64,000 bases of DNA from Devosia beringensis (GCF_014926585.1 NZ_CP045422.1:434001-498000), one strand, 5' to 3'; positions 1 to 8,714 are shown, counted from the first letter of the stretch. The notes: generated by a model from the letters alone, not told the origin. Made by a program: numbers and translations.

Positions 1-725
1 ACTCGATCACCGCCGCCGACCTGCGCGTGGTGATCATCGAGGGGATCGACCGGGTGCTGAGCAATTTCCATCCCGAGCTGTCGGACTATACCCTCAAGGC
101 GCTGCGCGACATGGGCGTCGAGGTCGAGCTGGGCCAGATGGTGTCGGCCATCGATGCCGACGGCGTCAGCTATGGCGACAAGCGGCTCGACACCAAGACC
201 ATCATCTGGGCTGCCGGCGTGGCCGCCTCGCCAGTCGCCAAATGGCTGGGCATCGAAGGCGACAAGGCCGGCCGGGTCAAGGTCGCGCCAGACCTGTCGG
301 TGCCGGGCCTGCCGGGCATCTATGTGATTGGCGACGTTGCCAGCCTGAAGCGCGACAATGGCAAGCCGGTGCCCGGGATCGCGCCGGCGGCCAAGCAGGC
401 AGGCGAGCATGTGGCGCGGATCATCCGCCAGCGCCTCGGCGGCGACACGGCACCCCTGCCCTTTGCCTACAAGCATGCCGGCGATCTGGCGACAATCGGC
501 AAGAGTTCGGCGGTGATCGACTTTGGCTGGATCAAGCTCAAGGGCTGGCTGGCCTGGTGGGTCTGGGGCTTTGCCCATATCTATTTTCTGGTCGAGACCC
601 GCACGCGCATCATCATCACCATGAGCTGGCTGTGGATCTATCTCAGCGGGCATCGCAGCGCCCGGCTGATCACCCATGGCCATGCCGACGAAAGGGCGCC
701 GCTCAAGGAAGTCGACGAGGGCTAA
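1..725 (+). CDS. ndh: Type II NADH dehydrogenase (NDH-2), C-terminal part
   Basis: The gene is cut by the window edge; about 240 C-terminal residues remain, reading from base 3. NDH-2 enzymes are membrane-attached FAD proteins that pass electrons from NADH to quinone without pumping protons. Visible here are the IIWAAGVAASP segment, the C-terminal FAD-contact motif GIYVIGDVA followed by GIAPAAKQAGEH, and a hydrophobic tail (WLAWWVWGFAHIYFL, then RIIITMSWLWIYL) of the kind that anchors this family to the membrane. The stop overlaps the stop region of the convergent transporter gene by four bases. The family call is firm; only the N-terminal FAD/NAD domain is missing from view. Confidence 0.9.
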   Translation, partial: SITAADLRVVIIEGIDRVLSNFHPELSDYTLKALRDMGVEVELGQMVSAIDADGVSYGDKRLDTKTIIWAAGVAASPVAKWLGIEGDKAGRVKVAPDLSVPGLPGIYVIGDVASLKRDNGKPVPGIAPAAKQAGEHVARIIRQRLGGDTAPLPFAYKHAGDLATIGKSSAVIDFGWIKLKGWLAWWVWGFAHIYFLVETRTRIIITMSWLWIYLSGHRSARLITHGHADERAPLKEVDEG

Positions 726-1639
726 TCGACGATGGTGGTGACCGAGACAGCCCGTTTGTTGAGCGCGCGCTCGCGCAGCCAGATATAGAGGCCGCTGGCG
801 ATGATGATGGATGCCCCCAGGAAGAACCAGTTGTCGGGTGGCTGGCTGAACACCACCCAGCTGGCCAAGGCGAGGTAGATCAGCTGCAGATAGTTGAACG
901 GGGCCAGCGTTGCCGGCGTGGCAAAGCGATGCGCGACCGAGATCAGCATGTGGCCGAGCACGCCTGCCGTGCCCAGGGTGAAAAAGGCGACCCAGGAAAT
1001 GGGCTGGCTGGGCCAGGTCCAGTCGGTAAAGGCGAAGGGTGTCACAACGAGCAGGGCGATGCCGCCGGCATAGATCTGCTGGGTCATGGCGCCGTCGACC
1101 CCGGCCAGCTTGCGGGTGACGATCGAGAACAAAGCGGCAAAGAAAGCGGCCATGAGGCTGAGCAGCGCCGCGGGATGGAAGGCCTCGGTGCCGGGGCGGA
1201 TGATGACCAGGATACCGATAAAGCCGGCGCCGATCGCCAGCCAGCGGCGCCAGCCCACATGCTCGCCCAGCAGCGGCCCCGACAGGGCGCAGACCATCAG
1301 CGGCGAGGTGAAAAGTAACGCGCCGGTGACGGTCAGCGGCAGGTAGCGCATGGAGAGGAAATTGCCCGCGGTGGAACCGAGCAGGCAGAGGCCACGCGCG
1401 ACTTCGAGCCGCCAGTTGCCCGTGGCAAAGAGATTCCAGCCGCGCAGGGGCAGCACGAAGAGCAGCAGCAGGGCGACATGCATGCCATAGCGCGCGAACA
1501 TGATCTCACCGGTGGGCAGGCCCGCGACGGAAAGCCATTTGGCGGAAACGTCGAGGAAGATCAGGACGCTCTGGGCCAGCAGCAGAATGAGGATGGCCCG
1601 GTTGGGGTTTTCCTCGATGGCGGCAACGTGGCGCGCCAT
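722..1639 (-). CDS. EamA/DMT family permease, second of a tandem pair
   Basis: A 305-residue integral membrane protein with about ten hydrophobic segments arranged as two EamA halves, the usual drug/metabolite transporter layout. Conserved EamA signatures such as RYLPLTVTGALLFTSPL and LLGEHVGWRRWLAIGAGFIGILVIIRPG are visible. The start codon overlaps the stop of the upstream paralogue (TGATG), so the two are probably translationally coupled. The substrate cannot be read from the sequence; relatives export amino acids, nucleosides or other small metabolites. The two neighbours are clearly similar throughout and may work as a pair or be redundant. Confidence 0.85.
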   Translation of the reverse strand: MARHVAAIEENPNRAILILLLAQSVLIFLDVSAKWLSVAGLPTGEIMFARYGMHVALLLLFVLPLRGWNLFATGNWRLEVARGLCLLGSTAGNFLSMRYLPLTVTGALLFTSPLMVCALSGPLLGEHVGWRRWLAIGAGFIGILVIIRPGTEAFHPAALLSLMAAFFAALFSIVTRKLAGVDGAMTQQIYAGGIALLVVTPFAFTDWTWPSQPISWVAFFTLGTAGVLGHMLISVAHRFATPATLAPFNYLQLIYLALASWVVFSQPPDNWFFLGASIIIASGLYIWLRERALNKRAVSVTTIVD

Positions 1640-2553
1640 CAGCGTTGCTCGGCAACGAGCGAGACGGGCCGGGCGAGCTTGCGCTCACGCAGCCAGATAT
1701 AGAGCCCGCTGCCGATGACGATGGGCGCGCCCAGATAGAGCGATGTATCGGGGAACTGGGCAAAGATCAGCCAGCCCGCCAAAGCCATGAAGATGATCTG
1801 CAGGTAGGAAAAGGGCGCGATCACCGCGGCCGGGGCAAAGCCATAGGCCACGGTGATCAGCTGGTGGCCGACAAAGCCGAAGACGCCGATGGCGAAAAAG
1901 GCGACCCAGCCATCGATCGATGATGGCCACACCCAGTTGGCCAGCGCAAAGGGCAGCAAAGCCACGGTGGCGAAGATGCCCAGATAGAACTGGCTGGTGG
2001 CCGGGCTGTCGACGCCCGAGGCCTTGCGGGTGAAGATGAAATAGAAGGCCGAGCTGAAGGCGGCGAAGAGGCAGAGCAGCGAGGCCGGATGGAAGGCGTC
2101 ACTGCCCGGCCGCACGATGATCAGCACGCCGACAAAGCCCACACCAATCGCCGTCCAGCGGCGCCAGCCCACCTTTTCGCCCAGCAGCGGCACCGAGAGA
2201 GCGCAGAGGATCAGCGGCATGGTGAAGGCAATGGCGCCGGTCACGGTCAGCGGCAGATATTGCACGGCGATGAAATTGCCGATCGAGGCGCCCAAGAGGG
2301 TAATCGAGCGCAGGATCTGCAGCCGCATATTGCCGGTGCGCAACAGGCCCAGGCCCTGCTGCGGCAGGTTGATGACGCTGACCAGGCCGAGATGGACGAC
2401 ATAGCGCAGGAAGACGATCTGCATGAAGGGAATGCCGACCAGGCCCAGCCATTTGGCGGAGCTGTCGATGCCGGTGAACATGAAATAGGCGACCAGCGCC
2501 AGACCGATGCCCATCAGACGGCGTTCGGGGGGCGGAGCAAAAGCAGTAGACAT
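1639..2553 (-). CDS. EamA/DMT family permease, first of a tandem pair
   Basis: A 304-residue permease with two EamA repeats and about ten membrane segments. It shares runs such as YLPLTVTGAIAFTMPL and GEKVGWRRWTAIGVGFVGVLIIVRPGS with the following gene, so the pair arose by tandem duplication. It is the promoter-proximal gene of a two-gene unit; a GGA-containing weak ribosome site precedes the ATG. The substrate is unknown. The upstream intergenic region was later modified by the IS110 insertion, which lies more than 200 bases away and does not disrupt this gene. Confidence 0.85.
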   Translation of the reverse strand: MSTAFAPPPERRLMGIGLALVAYFMFTGIDSSAKWLGLVGIPFMQIVFLRYVVHLGLVSVINLPQQGLGLLRTGNMRLQILRSITLLGASIGNFIAVQYLPLTVTGAIAFTMPLILCALSVPLLGEKVGWRRWTAIGVGFVGVLIIVRPGSDAFHPASLLCLFAAFSSAFYFIFTRKASGVDSPATSQFYLGIFATVALLPFALANWVWPSSIDGWVAFFAIGVFGFVGHQLITVAYGFAPAAVIAPFSYLQIIFMALAGWLIFAQFPDTSLYLGAPIVIGSGLYIWLRERKLARPVSLVAEQR

Positions 2554-2785
2554 GAGCGTTCCGACGGCCGCGGGGAGGCGCAGCGCTGGGTGCTAGGCTT
2601 AAGGATCGTGCCACCCATGTCAATGACAGGGCGGCACAATCTTGTATGGAAGCTACCAAAGCCGCTTTGATCGGGCCCCGGCACCCCCCCCCTTCCTCCC
2701 CCTGAAGGGGGAGGAGTACGATCGGGGTTGGGGCACGATTTCAGCAAACCACCGGGCAGTCCCTCCCCCTTGTATGTTTGCTTGG

Positions 2786-2950
2786 AGGCCGTGATTGGCG
2801 ATGATCGGCCTGGGAGCTTTGGGTTTACCGGGCTCCCGGGCTGGATAGCGTGTGTCCCCCAAGAGCCAGCAAGCTCGCCCCTGAGCAGACGCGTCCGGCC
2901 CATCTTGACTGTCTCGAACGGTTGGTTGGGCGACATGCCCGCATACAAGG
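2786..2950 (+). ncRNA. Bridge RNA of the IS110 element
   Basis: The left end folds into the order known for IS621-type bridge RNAs. A 5' hairpin region comes first (AGGCC 2786-2790 with GGCCT 2807-2811; GGGAGC 2812-2817 with GCTCCC 2832-2837). The target-binding loop follows: an outer stem of 2838-2851 with 2889-2901 (13 pairs including two G-U, one bulged A) and an inner hairpin GAGC/GCTC 2863-2876. The donor-binding loop is centred on hairpin GGGC-GACAT-GCCC, 2928-2940. Guides: 2855-2860 equals left target 2764-2769; 2878-2885 is the reverse complement of right target 3918-3925; 2918-2924 equals the element right end 3911-3917; 2942-2949 is the reverse complement of 2769-2776. Exact 5' and 3' ends are not visible. 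Confidence 0.8.
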
Positions 2951-2960
2951 CAGAGCGATC

Positions 2961-3902
2961 ATGATTTTTTCCCCAGACTATGTTGGTGTCGACGTCTCCA
3001 AGAAGCACCTGGATCTGGCCATCACCGGCTCGAGCAGGTTGCGCGTGTCCAATAATCCGGCTGGCATGGCTCGGTTGGTGCAAAAGATCTCCAGCCTGAC
3101 CCGGCCCCATCTGGTCTGTGAGGCCACCGGCAGCTATACGCGGCTGATGGCCCGCTCGCTCAGCCAGCATGGCATCGCGCTGAGCACGATTAACCCGCGC
3201 CGGGTGCGCGATCTGGCTCGGGCCGACGGGCTGCTGGCCAAGACCGATGCGATTGACGCCGCGGCGATCCTGCGCTTCGCTCACCTGATGCACCCAGATC
3301 CCGACCCCCTCTACGATCCAAATGCCGTGGAAATGGCCGATCTGGTGCGCCGGCGCCGCCAGATGGTGGATATGCTGGCCATGGAAAAGCAGCGTCGCGA
3401 GCACCCTGAAGCTGCGCTGGCGCAAGCCAGCATCGATGCTCATATAGGCTTCTTGAGCAGCCAGATCGGCGAGATGGATCGGGCCATTACCCGCCAGATC
3501 GATAGCGATGCGACGCTACGGCGCCGGGCCGAACTACTCACCACCATCCCCGGCATCGGCCAGACTACGGCCGCCGTGCTGCTGGCCGAAATGCCCGAGC
3601 TGGGCGGCATCGGCAACAAGCAGGCGGCCGCCTTGGCCGGAGTCGCCCCCTTCAACCGCGATAGTGGTGAGATGCGCGGCCAGGCCCATATCGCCGGCGG
3701 ACGCCTCTCGGTGCGCTGCGCTCTCTATATGGCCACCCTGTCGGCCATCCGTGCTAACCCGCCCATCCGCGACTTCTACAAAAGGCTGCGCGCCCAGGGC
3801 AAACCGGGAAAGCTCGCCATCGTCGCCGCCATGCGCAAACTCATCACGACAGCCAATGCCGTCCTTGCCAACAACACCCCCTGGCACACCAACACAGCTT
3901 GA
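2961..3902 (+). CDS. IS110 family DEDD transposase (serine-dependent recombinase)
   Basis: A 313-residue recombinase. The RuvC-like N-terminal half carries the acidic set: D11 in YVGVDVSK, E at about 54 in CEATGSY, and D at about 96 and 99 in KTDAIDA. The C-terminal Transposase_20 region has IPGIGQTTAAVLLAE, and the catalytic serine motif is AGVAPFNRDSG at about residue 235. In this family the protein works with the bridge RNA to join donor and target at a dinucleotide core. I chose the ATG at 2961 because the possible longer reading frame upstream runs through the bridge RNA. No frameshift or stop is seen, so the element may still be active. Confidence 0.92.
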   Translation: MIFSPDYVGVDVSKKHLDLAITGSSRLRVSNNPAGMARLVQKISSLTRPHLVCEATGSYTRLMARSLSQHGIALSTINPRRVRDLARADGLLAKTDAIDAAAILRFAHLMHPDPDPLYDPNAVEMADLVRRRRQMVDMLAMEKQRREHPEAALAQASIDAHIGFLSSQIGEMDRAITRQIDSDATLRRRAELLTTIPGIGQTTAAVLLAEMPELGGIGNKQAAALAGVAPFNRDSGEMRGQAHIAGGRLSVRCALYMATLSAIRANPPIRDFYKRLRAQGKPGKLAIVAAMRKLITTANAVLANNTPWHTNTA

Positions 3903-3950
3903 CCGCAAACACGGTTGCTCAGGGGGAGGTCAGGTGGGGGTTAGACTTCG

Positions 3951-6470
3951 TCAGAACGTCTCGCTGAGGTTGCGCACCTTGAGCGACTGCACCAGTTCGG
4001 AGGCCGTGGGCGTGGCGCCGTGGCGGGGGGTGAAGGTGAGGTCGGTGGTGCGGCCCGGCAGGAGCGTGACGGCATTGTCGGAGAAATAGCCGGGCGCGTC
4101 GACACTGGCGGTGACGAAGAGCGCGGGCTGGTCGCTGGTGAGGCTGAGCACCAGCTGGCCGTCGAGCTCTGACCAGCCGGCGCGGATCTTGGGCTGGACC
4201 AGTTCATAGGTCTTATAGGGCTTGGGAAAATAGTCGTTTTCGCCCAGCAGCGTGCCGTTCGCGTCCTTCCAGGAGAAGAACAGGAACTCGTCAGCGGCCA
4301 GATCAGCGGCGGCAATGGCCGTGACCTCTATGGCCGCATCGGCCGAGATGGCGCAATTGCCCGAGAACAGCTGACGCTCGCCGCCGGACACCTTGACGGC
4401 CCGGACTTCGAGGCTGATGGCGAGTGGCGCGCCGGTATCGTTGATACCCTTGAGCACAATACGGCTGGGCGGCGCGTTCTCGACCGGCTTGCCACGCGAA
4501 TTGGTCGGCACGGCGTCATGCACCGGCACGGCCACGACATTGACGGGCAGGAAGAAGCGCTTGGCCATATATTGCAGCAGCTTCCACTGCCCGCCGTAAT
4601 CCAGGCTTGACCAGCTGGCGACCGGCCAGATGTCATTGATCTGCCAGAACAGGGTGCCCATGCAGCGCGGCTTGGTGGAGCGCCAGTATTCGATGGCGGT
4701 CTTGATGGCGAGGCCCTGCTGAATCTGGCTGAGGAACACCATCTGGTCGAAATCGCGCGGGAAGCGGAAATAGCGCGTCATGGTTTCAAGGATGCGCGCA
4801 TTGCCGCCGTCATTGCGCTGGTGGTTTTCCATCACCGGAGAAGACGGGTTGCGGTCCCCAGGCGCCGAGAAGGTCTCGATGACATTCATCGAGGTGAAGG
4901 ACTGAAAACCGAACTCCGAGGCAAAGCGCGGGTTGACGGTGCGATAGGCCTCAAAGCTCTTGGCCGAGTGCCAGACGTCCCAATAATGGGTGTCGCCGCG
5001 GGTATCAGCGTGCCAGCCATCGGAAAAGTCGAGATAGCCCATGGAGGGCGAGGACGGCCAGAAGCGGCGGGCCGGATCCTCGTCCTCGACGATATTGCCG
5101 AGCATGGAGTTGAGCCGGTCGTAATTGGCGACATAGCGCTCGGGGGCCGCCTTGGTCTCGGGATACCAGCCGAGCGAGCCGATGACCTCGTTGTCGCCGC
5201 ACCACAAGGCAATGCAGGCATGGTGGCTGAGCCGGCGCACCTGCTGGGTGATTTCGTTGCGGACATTGTCGAGGAAGGGGCGGTCGGACGGATAGCTCAT
5301 GCAGGCAAACATGAAATCGTGCCAGATCAGGATGCCCAGTTCGTCGCACATTTCGTAGAAGTAGTCAGGCTCGTACTGGCCGCCGCCCCAGATGCGCAGC
5401 ATGTTCATATTGGCGGCCTTGGCGCTTTCCAGCAGGTCGCGGATGACGGCTGGCGTAATGCGCGACGGGATGGCGTCGGCCGGAATCCAGTTGGCGCCGA
5501 GCATGGAAATGTCGCGGCCATTGATGCGGCACTTGAAGGAGTGGTCGATCTCGTCCTTTTCGACGATCCATTCGAGCTTGCGCAAGCCGATCTGGCGGGT
5601 GGTCTTTTCCCCTTCCAGATTGGTCACCAGTTCGTAGAGCGGCTGTTCGCCCTGCCCGGCCGGCCACCACAGTTTTGGGTTCTGGATAGTGACGTTATGG
5701 GTGAAGATGTTCTCGCCGGGATTGACCACCAGCTTGTCGGTGATCGTCTGGCCGGCAATGGTGTGTTCAAGTTCCACCTCACCATGAGCAAAGGCAAAAA
5801 GCCGAGTCTTCAGAGTCAATTCGACCGAATGGCTGCAATGGACCTGGTCGACCTGGACGCTGTCCTGGCGGGCGAGGCGCGCCTTGCGCAGCGTCATGGT
5901 GCCATAGACGCCGATGGGCATGATGCAGATGCCCCAGTCCCAGCCGGCGTGGCACGCCGCCTTGCGGATGAAGTTCATCGGAATGCCGGCCAGGCCATTG
6001 GTCTGGTAGTTCTTGGTGAAGGGAATGGGGAACGGGTGGGCGTCCGAGCGGGCGCGGGCGACGTCAAGGGCAATGGCGAAATCGATGCGCAGGGTATTGT
6101 CCCCTGCCCGCACCTTGCCGGTGACGTCGATGTCGTGGCGGACGAAGCTGTTATCGGTCTGGGCAATCACCGCGCCATTGAGGGAAATGGTGGCGATGCA
6201 GTCGACCTCAGCCAGGGTCAGCGTCAGATAGCCGTCAAGGTCGGCGGCGCTGGCGGTAAAGCTGCGCTCGACCGACCAGGCGGTCTCATTGACCCAGAGC
6301 ACCTGCTTTTCGTTTTCGCCATAATAGGGGTCGGGAATCTTGTCGGCCGCCAGCAGCGCGCCATGCACGTCGCCCGGCAGGTCCAGCGGCACTGCAATGT
6401 CGCTGCTGGGCGAGGTCAGGGCAAAGCGACCGGCCAGGTCGATGGCCGAAAAGGTGGCGGGAACAGGCAT
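3951..6470 (-). CDS. Beta-mannosidase, glycoside hydrolase family 2
   Basis: An 839-residue GH2 enzyme that removes terminal beta-linked mannose from oligosaccharides. Domains in order: an N-terminal sugar-binding jelly roll, an Ig-like beta domain, a TIM barrel and C-terminal beta domains. The acid/base glutamate lies in WCGDNE (about residue 424) and the nucleophile in ASEFGFQSF (about 519), a spacing normal for GH2 mannosidases. There is no signal peptide, so it should act in the cytoplasm on imported mannosides. A strong GGAGGAG site precedes the ATG. An 18-bp LacI-type palindrome lies 76 bases upstream. No transporter or regulator gene adjoins it, so control is probably from elsewhere. 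Confidence 0.9.
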   Translation of the reverse strand: MPVPATFSAIDLAGRFALTSPSSDIAVPLDLPGDVHGALLAADKIPDPYYGENEKQVLWVNETAWSVERSFTASAADLDGYLTLTLAEVDCIATISLNGAVIAQTDNSFVRHDIDVTGKVRAGDNTLRIDFAIALDVARARSDAHPFPIPFTKNYQTNGLAGIPMNFIRKAACHAGWDWGICIMPIGVYGTMTLRKARLARQDSVQVDQVHCSHSVELTLKTRLFAFAHGEVELEHTIAGQTITDKLVVNPGENIFTHNVTIQNPKLWWPAGQGEQPLYELVTNLEGEKTTRQIGLRKLEWIVEKDEIDHSFKCRINGRDISMLGANWIPADAIPSRITPAVIRDLLESAKAANMNMLRIWGGGQYEPDYFYEMCDELGILIWHDFMFACMSYPSDRPFLDNVRNEITQQVRRLSHHACIALWCGDNEVIGSLGWYPETKAAPERYVANYDRLNSMLGNIVEDEDPARRFWPSSPSMGYLDFSDGWHADTRGDTHYWDVWHSAKSFEAYRTVNPRFASEFGFQSFTSMNVIETFSAPGDRNPSSPVMENHQRNDGGNARILETMTRYFRFPRDFDQMVFLSQIQQGLAIKTAIEYWRSTKPRCMGTLFWQINDIWPVASWSSLDYGGQWKLLQYMAKRFFLPVNVVAVPVHDAVPTNSRGKPVENAPPSRIVLKGINDTGAPLAISLEVRAVKVSGGERQLFSGNCAISADAAIEVTAIAAADLAADEFLFFSWKDANGTLLGENDYFPKPYKTYELVQPKIRAGWSELDGQLVLSLTSDQPALFVTASVDAPGYFSDNAVTLLPGRTTDLTFTPRHGATPTASELVQSLKVRNLSETF

Positions 6471-6545
6471 GAACGACTCCTCCGAAGGCAGCGCTTTCTG
6501 GCTGCCGAGCTGTTTGGACGCTAGCGGCGGGCGGCAAGATAGGCC

Positions 6546-6563
6546 CGTGCAATCGATTGCACG
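6546..6563. promoter_or_regulatory. LacI-family-type operator upstream of the beta-mannosidase gene
   Basis: CGTGCAATCGATTGCACG is a perfect 18-bp palindrome with a central CG, the form bound by many LacI-family sugar repressors. It sits 76 bases before the beta-mannosidase ATG and faces the divergent GGDEF/EAL gene about 170 bases away. The repressor is not in this window. The binding protein is inferred from the operator shape only. Confidence 0.6.
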
Positions 6564-6734
6564 CGGTTCTATCCCGTCTTGCGGCGGCTTCCAATGGCCT
6601 CGAACGACGAAATTTTGGCCATTGCAACGTCCTAAATGGTACCAAAACCCCGCAAAGCCGGCACTTTGGTCGATCCGCTTACACTTCTATTAGCTTTTGC
6701 CCGGATAGTTTGGCGTATTCTGGGGGCGCAGAAC

Positions 6735-8714
6735 ATGTCGGCACTCGAGTCAATCAGGCGGTTATTTGCCGTTCCGGACGATCCGGACCTCGTGCTGGCG
6801 CAGGCCCGGGCGCTGTCGCGCCAGGTGCCGCTGATGTATGTCACGGTGGTGGTGAATACGCTTATCCTGGGCGCTACCCATATCGGCACGGCGCCGGATG
6901 CGCTCACCCTCTACGTGCCGGCAATCCTGACGGTATCGAGCGTGCTGCGCATCCTGCACTGGTGGCAGGCGCGGGGCGCACTGCAGGATCTGGCTCGGGC
7001 GCGCCAAAGCCTGCGGCAGATGATGCGGGTCATGCCCGTGCTATCGCTAGGTTTCACGCTCTGGACGATCGGCCTGCTGCCCTATGGCGACCCCTACCAG
7101 CAGTCCCAGGTGGTGTTCTTTTGCGGCATCACCACGATCGCCTGCATGTTCTGCCTGATGCATGTGCGGGCCGCCGCGCTGACCATGGGTGGCCTCACCC
7201 TGTTTCCCTTCATCATCGTCATGCTGACCATGGGCAATGTGGTGCTGACCGCCATTGCCCTCAACCTGGTGGCCGTGGTGGCGGCCATGCTGATCATCCT
7301 GCTGGGCAATTACCGGGACTTTTCCGCCCTGGTCTCGTCGCGCTCGGCCATGGCGCACAAGCAGGCCGAGACGCAGCGCCTGTCGGACGAGAACGACCGG
7401 CTGGCCAATGTCGATCCGCTGACCGGGCTGCCCAACCGGCGCTGGTTCTACCGGCGGCTGAACGCCATGCTCGACGAGGCCAGCCGCAACGACGTCCGGC
7501 TTGCCGTGGCGCGCGTCGACCTCGACGGTTTCAAGTCGATCAACGAGATCTTCGGGCAGATCACCGGCGACCACGTGCTGGCCGAGGTCGGGCGCCGGAT
7601 CGTGACGCTGTGCCCCCCAGGCGCCCTGGTGGCCCGGCTGGAGGCGGACAATTTTGCCCTGATCCTGAGCGGCCCCCTCCCCACGGAGGCGCTGGAGAGC
7701 CTGGGCAGGGTGATGTGCCACGCCCTCAGCCAGTCATTCGAGCTGCCCGGCGCCACCATCCATCTGTCGGCCTCGATGGGTCTGGCGGCGGCGCGACCCG
7801 GCGATACGGCCGAGACCGCCTATGACCGCGCCGACTATGCCACCTCGGTCGCCAAGCGGGAGCACCGCGGCAGCGCCGTGGTGTTTGCCGAGCGGCATGA
7901 ACGCGAGATCAGCCAGGTGCGCCGCATCGAGCACGAATTGCGCACGGCCGATCTCGACAGCGAGATTGCCATCCTGTTCCAGCCGCAGTTCGACATTGCC
8001 CTGGGCTGCACCACCGGTTTTGAGGTGCTGGCGCGCTGGCGCAGCCCGGTGCTGGGCGACGTGTCGCCGGTCGAATTCATTCCGCTGGCGGAACGCACGG
8101 GCCTGATCTGCAAGGTGACGCAGACCGTGCTGCGCCAGGCGCTGGCGGCGTCCGCCCGGCTGCCGCGTCATATGCGCCTGTCGGTGAACCTGTCTGCCCA
8201 CGATATCGGCTCCACTGCCGCGATCCAGGCCATCGTCGCCATGGTGGAGGCGGCCGGCACGCCCTGCCGCATCGATTTCGAAATCACCGAAACCGCAGTC
8301 ATGCGCGACATGGGCCAGGCCAATGCCTCGCTGCTGGCGCTGCTGGCTTTGGGCTCGCGCATTGCGCTCGACGATTTCGGCACCGGGCATTCGAGCCTGA
8401 CCCACGTGCAGCAGCTGCCGCTCGACCGGATCAAGGTCGACCGCAGCTTTGTCGCCGAAATCTGCAATGACACGACCAGCCAGGCGATCATCAAGACCAC
8501 GGCGGACCTGTGCCGGAATCTGGGGATTTCCTGCGTGTTTGAAGGGGTGGAAACCCGCGCGCAGCTCGACGCGCTGGCAGCGCTGGGCGGTACGGTGATG
8601 CAGGGCTACCTGTTCGGCCGGCCGATAGACGAGGCCAGCATGCAGGCGCAGCTGGCCCTGGAGCAGGCGCACTGGCACGCCCAGCCCCATCCGGCCTATG
8701 GCGCCGCGCGCTGA
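6735..8714 (+). CDS. Membrane GGDEF-EAL protein, probable c-di-GMP phosphodiesterase
   Basis: About 659 residues from the ATG at 6735; an in-frame upstream codon at 6636 is possible but that stretch looks noncoding. The N-terminal part (to about 210) has several hydrophobic helices, followed by a short linker, a GGDEF domain starting at LANVDPLTGLPNRRWFYRRL, and an EAL domain. The GGDEF signature is replaced by EADNF (in RLEADNFALIL), so cyclase activity is unlikely. The EAL domain keeps FQPQ, EVLARW, VNLSAHD, FEITET, DDFGTGHSSL, KVDRSF and EGVET, so it should hydrolyse c-di-GMP. It probably acts at the inner membrane. Confidence 0.9.
   Translation: MSALESIRRLFAVPDDPDLVLAQARALSRQVPLMYVTVVVNTLILGATHIGTAPDALTLYVPAILTVSSVLRILHWWQARGALQDLARARQSLRQMMRVMPVLSLGFTLWTIGLLPYGDPYQQSQVVFFCGITTIACMFCLMHVRAAALTMGGLTLFPFIIVMLTMGNVVLTAIALNLVAVVAAMLIILLGNYRDFSALVSSRSAMAHKQAETQRLSDENDRLANVDPLTGLPNRRWFYRRLNAMLDEASRNDVRLAVARVDLDGFKSINEIFGQITGDHVLAEVGRRIVTLCPPGALVARLEADNFALILSGPLPTEALESLGRVMCHALSQSFELPGATIHLSASMGLAAARPGDTAETAYDRADYATSVAKREHRGSAVVFAERHEREISQVRRIEHELRTADLDSEIAILFQPQFDIALGCTTGFEVLARWRSPVLGDVSPVEFIPLAERTGLICKVTQTVLRQALAASARLPRHMRLSVNLSAHDIGSTAAIQAIVAMVEAAGTPCRIDFEITETAVMRDMGQANASLLALLALGSRIALDDFGTGHSSLTHVQQLPLDRIKVDRSFVAEICNDTTSQAIIKTTADLCRNLGISCVFEGVETRAQLDALAALGGTVMQGYLFGRPIDEASMQAQLALEQAHWHAQPHPAYGAAR

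Larger units (their letters stand above)
2771..3917 (+). mobile_element. IS110-family insertion sequence, intact, CT core on both sides
   Basis: The element is about 1.15 kb, with one DEDD recombinase gene, a roughly 190-base noncoding left end and a very short right end (15 bases after the stop). There are no terminal inverted repeats, as expected for IS110. A CT dinucleotide lies at both edges (2769-2770 and 3918-3919). The boundaries come from comparison with the intact repeat at 58.6 kb and from donor guides in the bridge RNA that match the right-end bases ACGGTTG (3911-3917) and the left-end bases TGTATG (2771-2776). A long left end and short right end are typical of the IS110 group rather than IS1111. 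Confidence 0.88.
2683..3941. repeat. Palindromic intergenic repeat, copy A, split by an IS110 insertion
   Basis: Bases 2683-2770 and 3918-3941 together rebuild a 110-bp element. It starts with an ACCCCC...CCTCCCCCT arm and ends with the inverted arm AGGGGGAGGTCAGGTGGGGG plus T. Inside lie a second hairpin (CCTCCCCCTGAAGGGGGAGG at about 2695-2714) and a CCGGGC.GTCCCTCC segment. The second copy at 58614-58721 has the same order and almost the same length without an insertion, which shows that the element between 2771 and 3917 is the intruder. Confidence 0.8.

Noticed and set aside
2850-2960. Longer start for the IS110 transposase
   Set aside because: The added residues come from the bridge RNA region, and family members start at the VGVDVSK strand.
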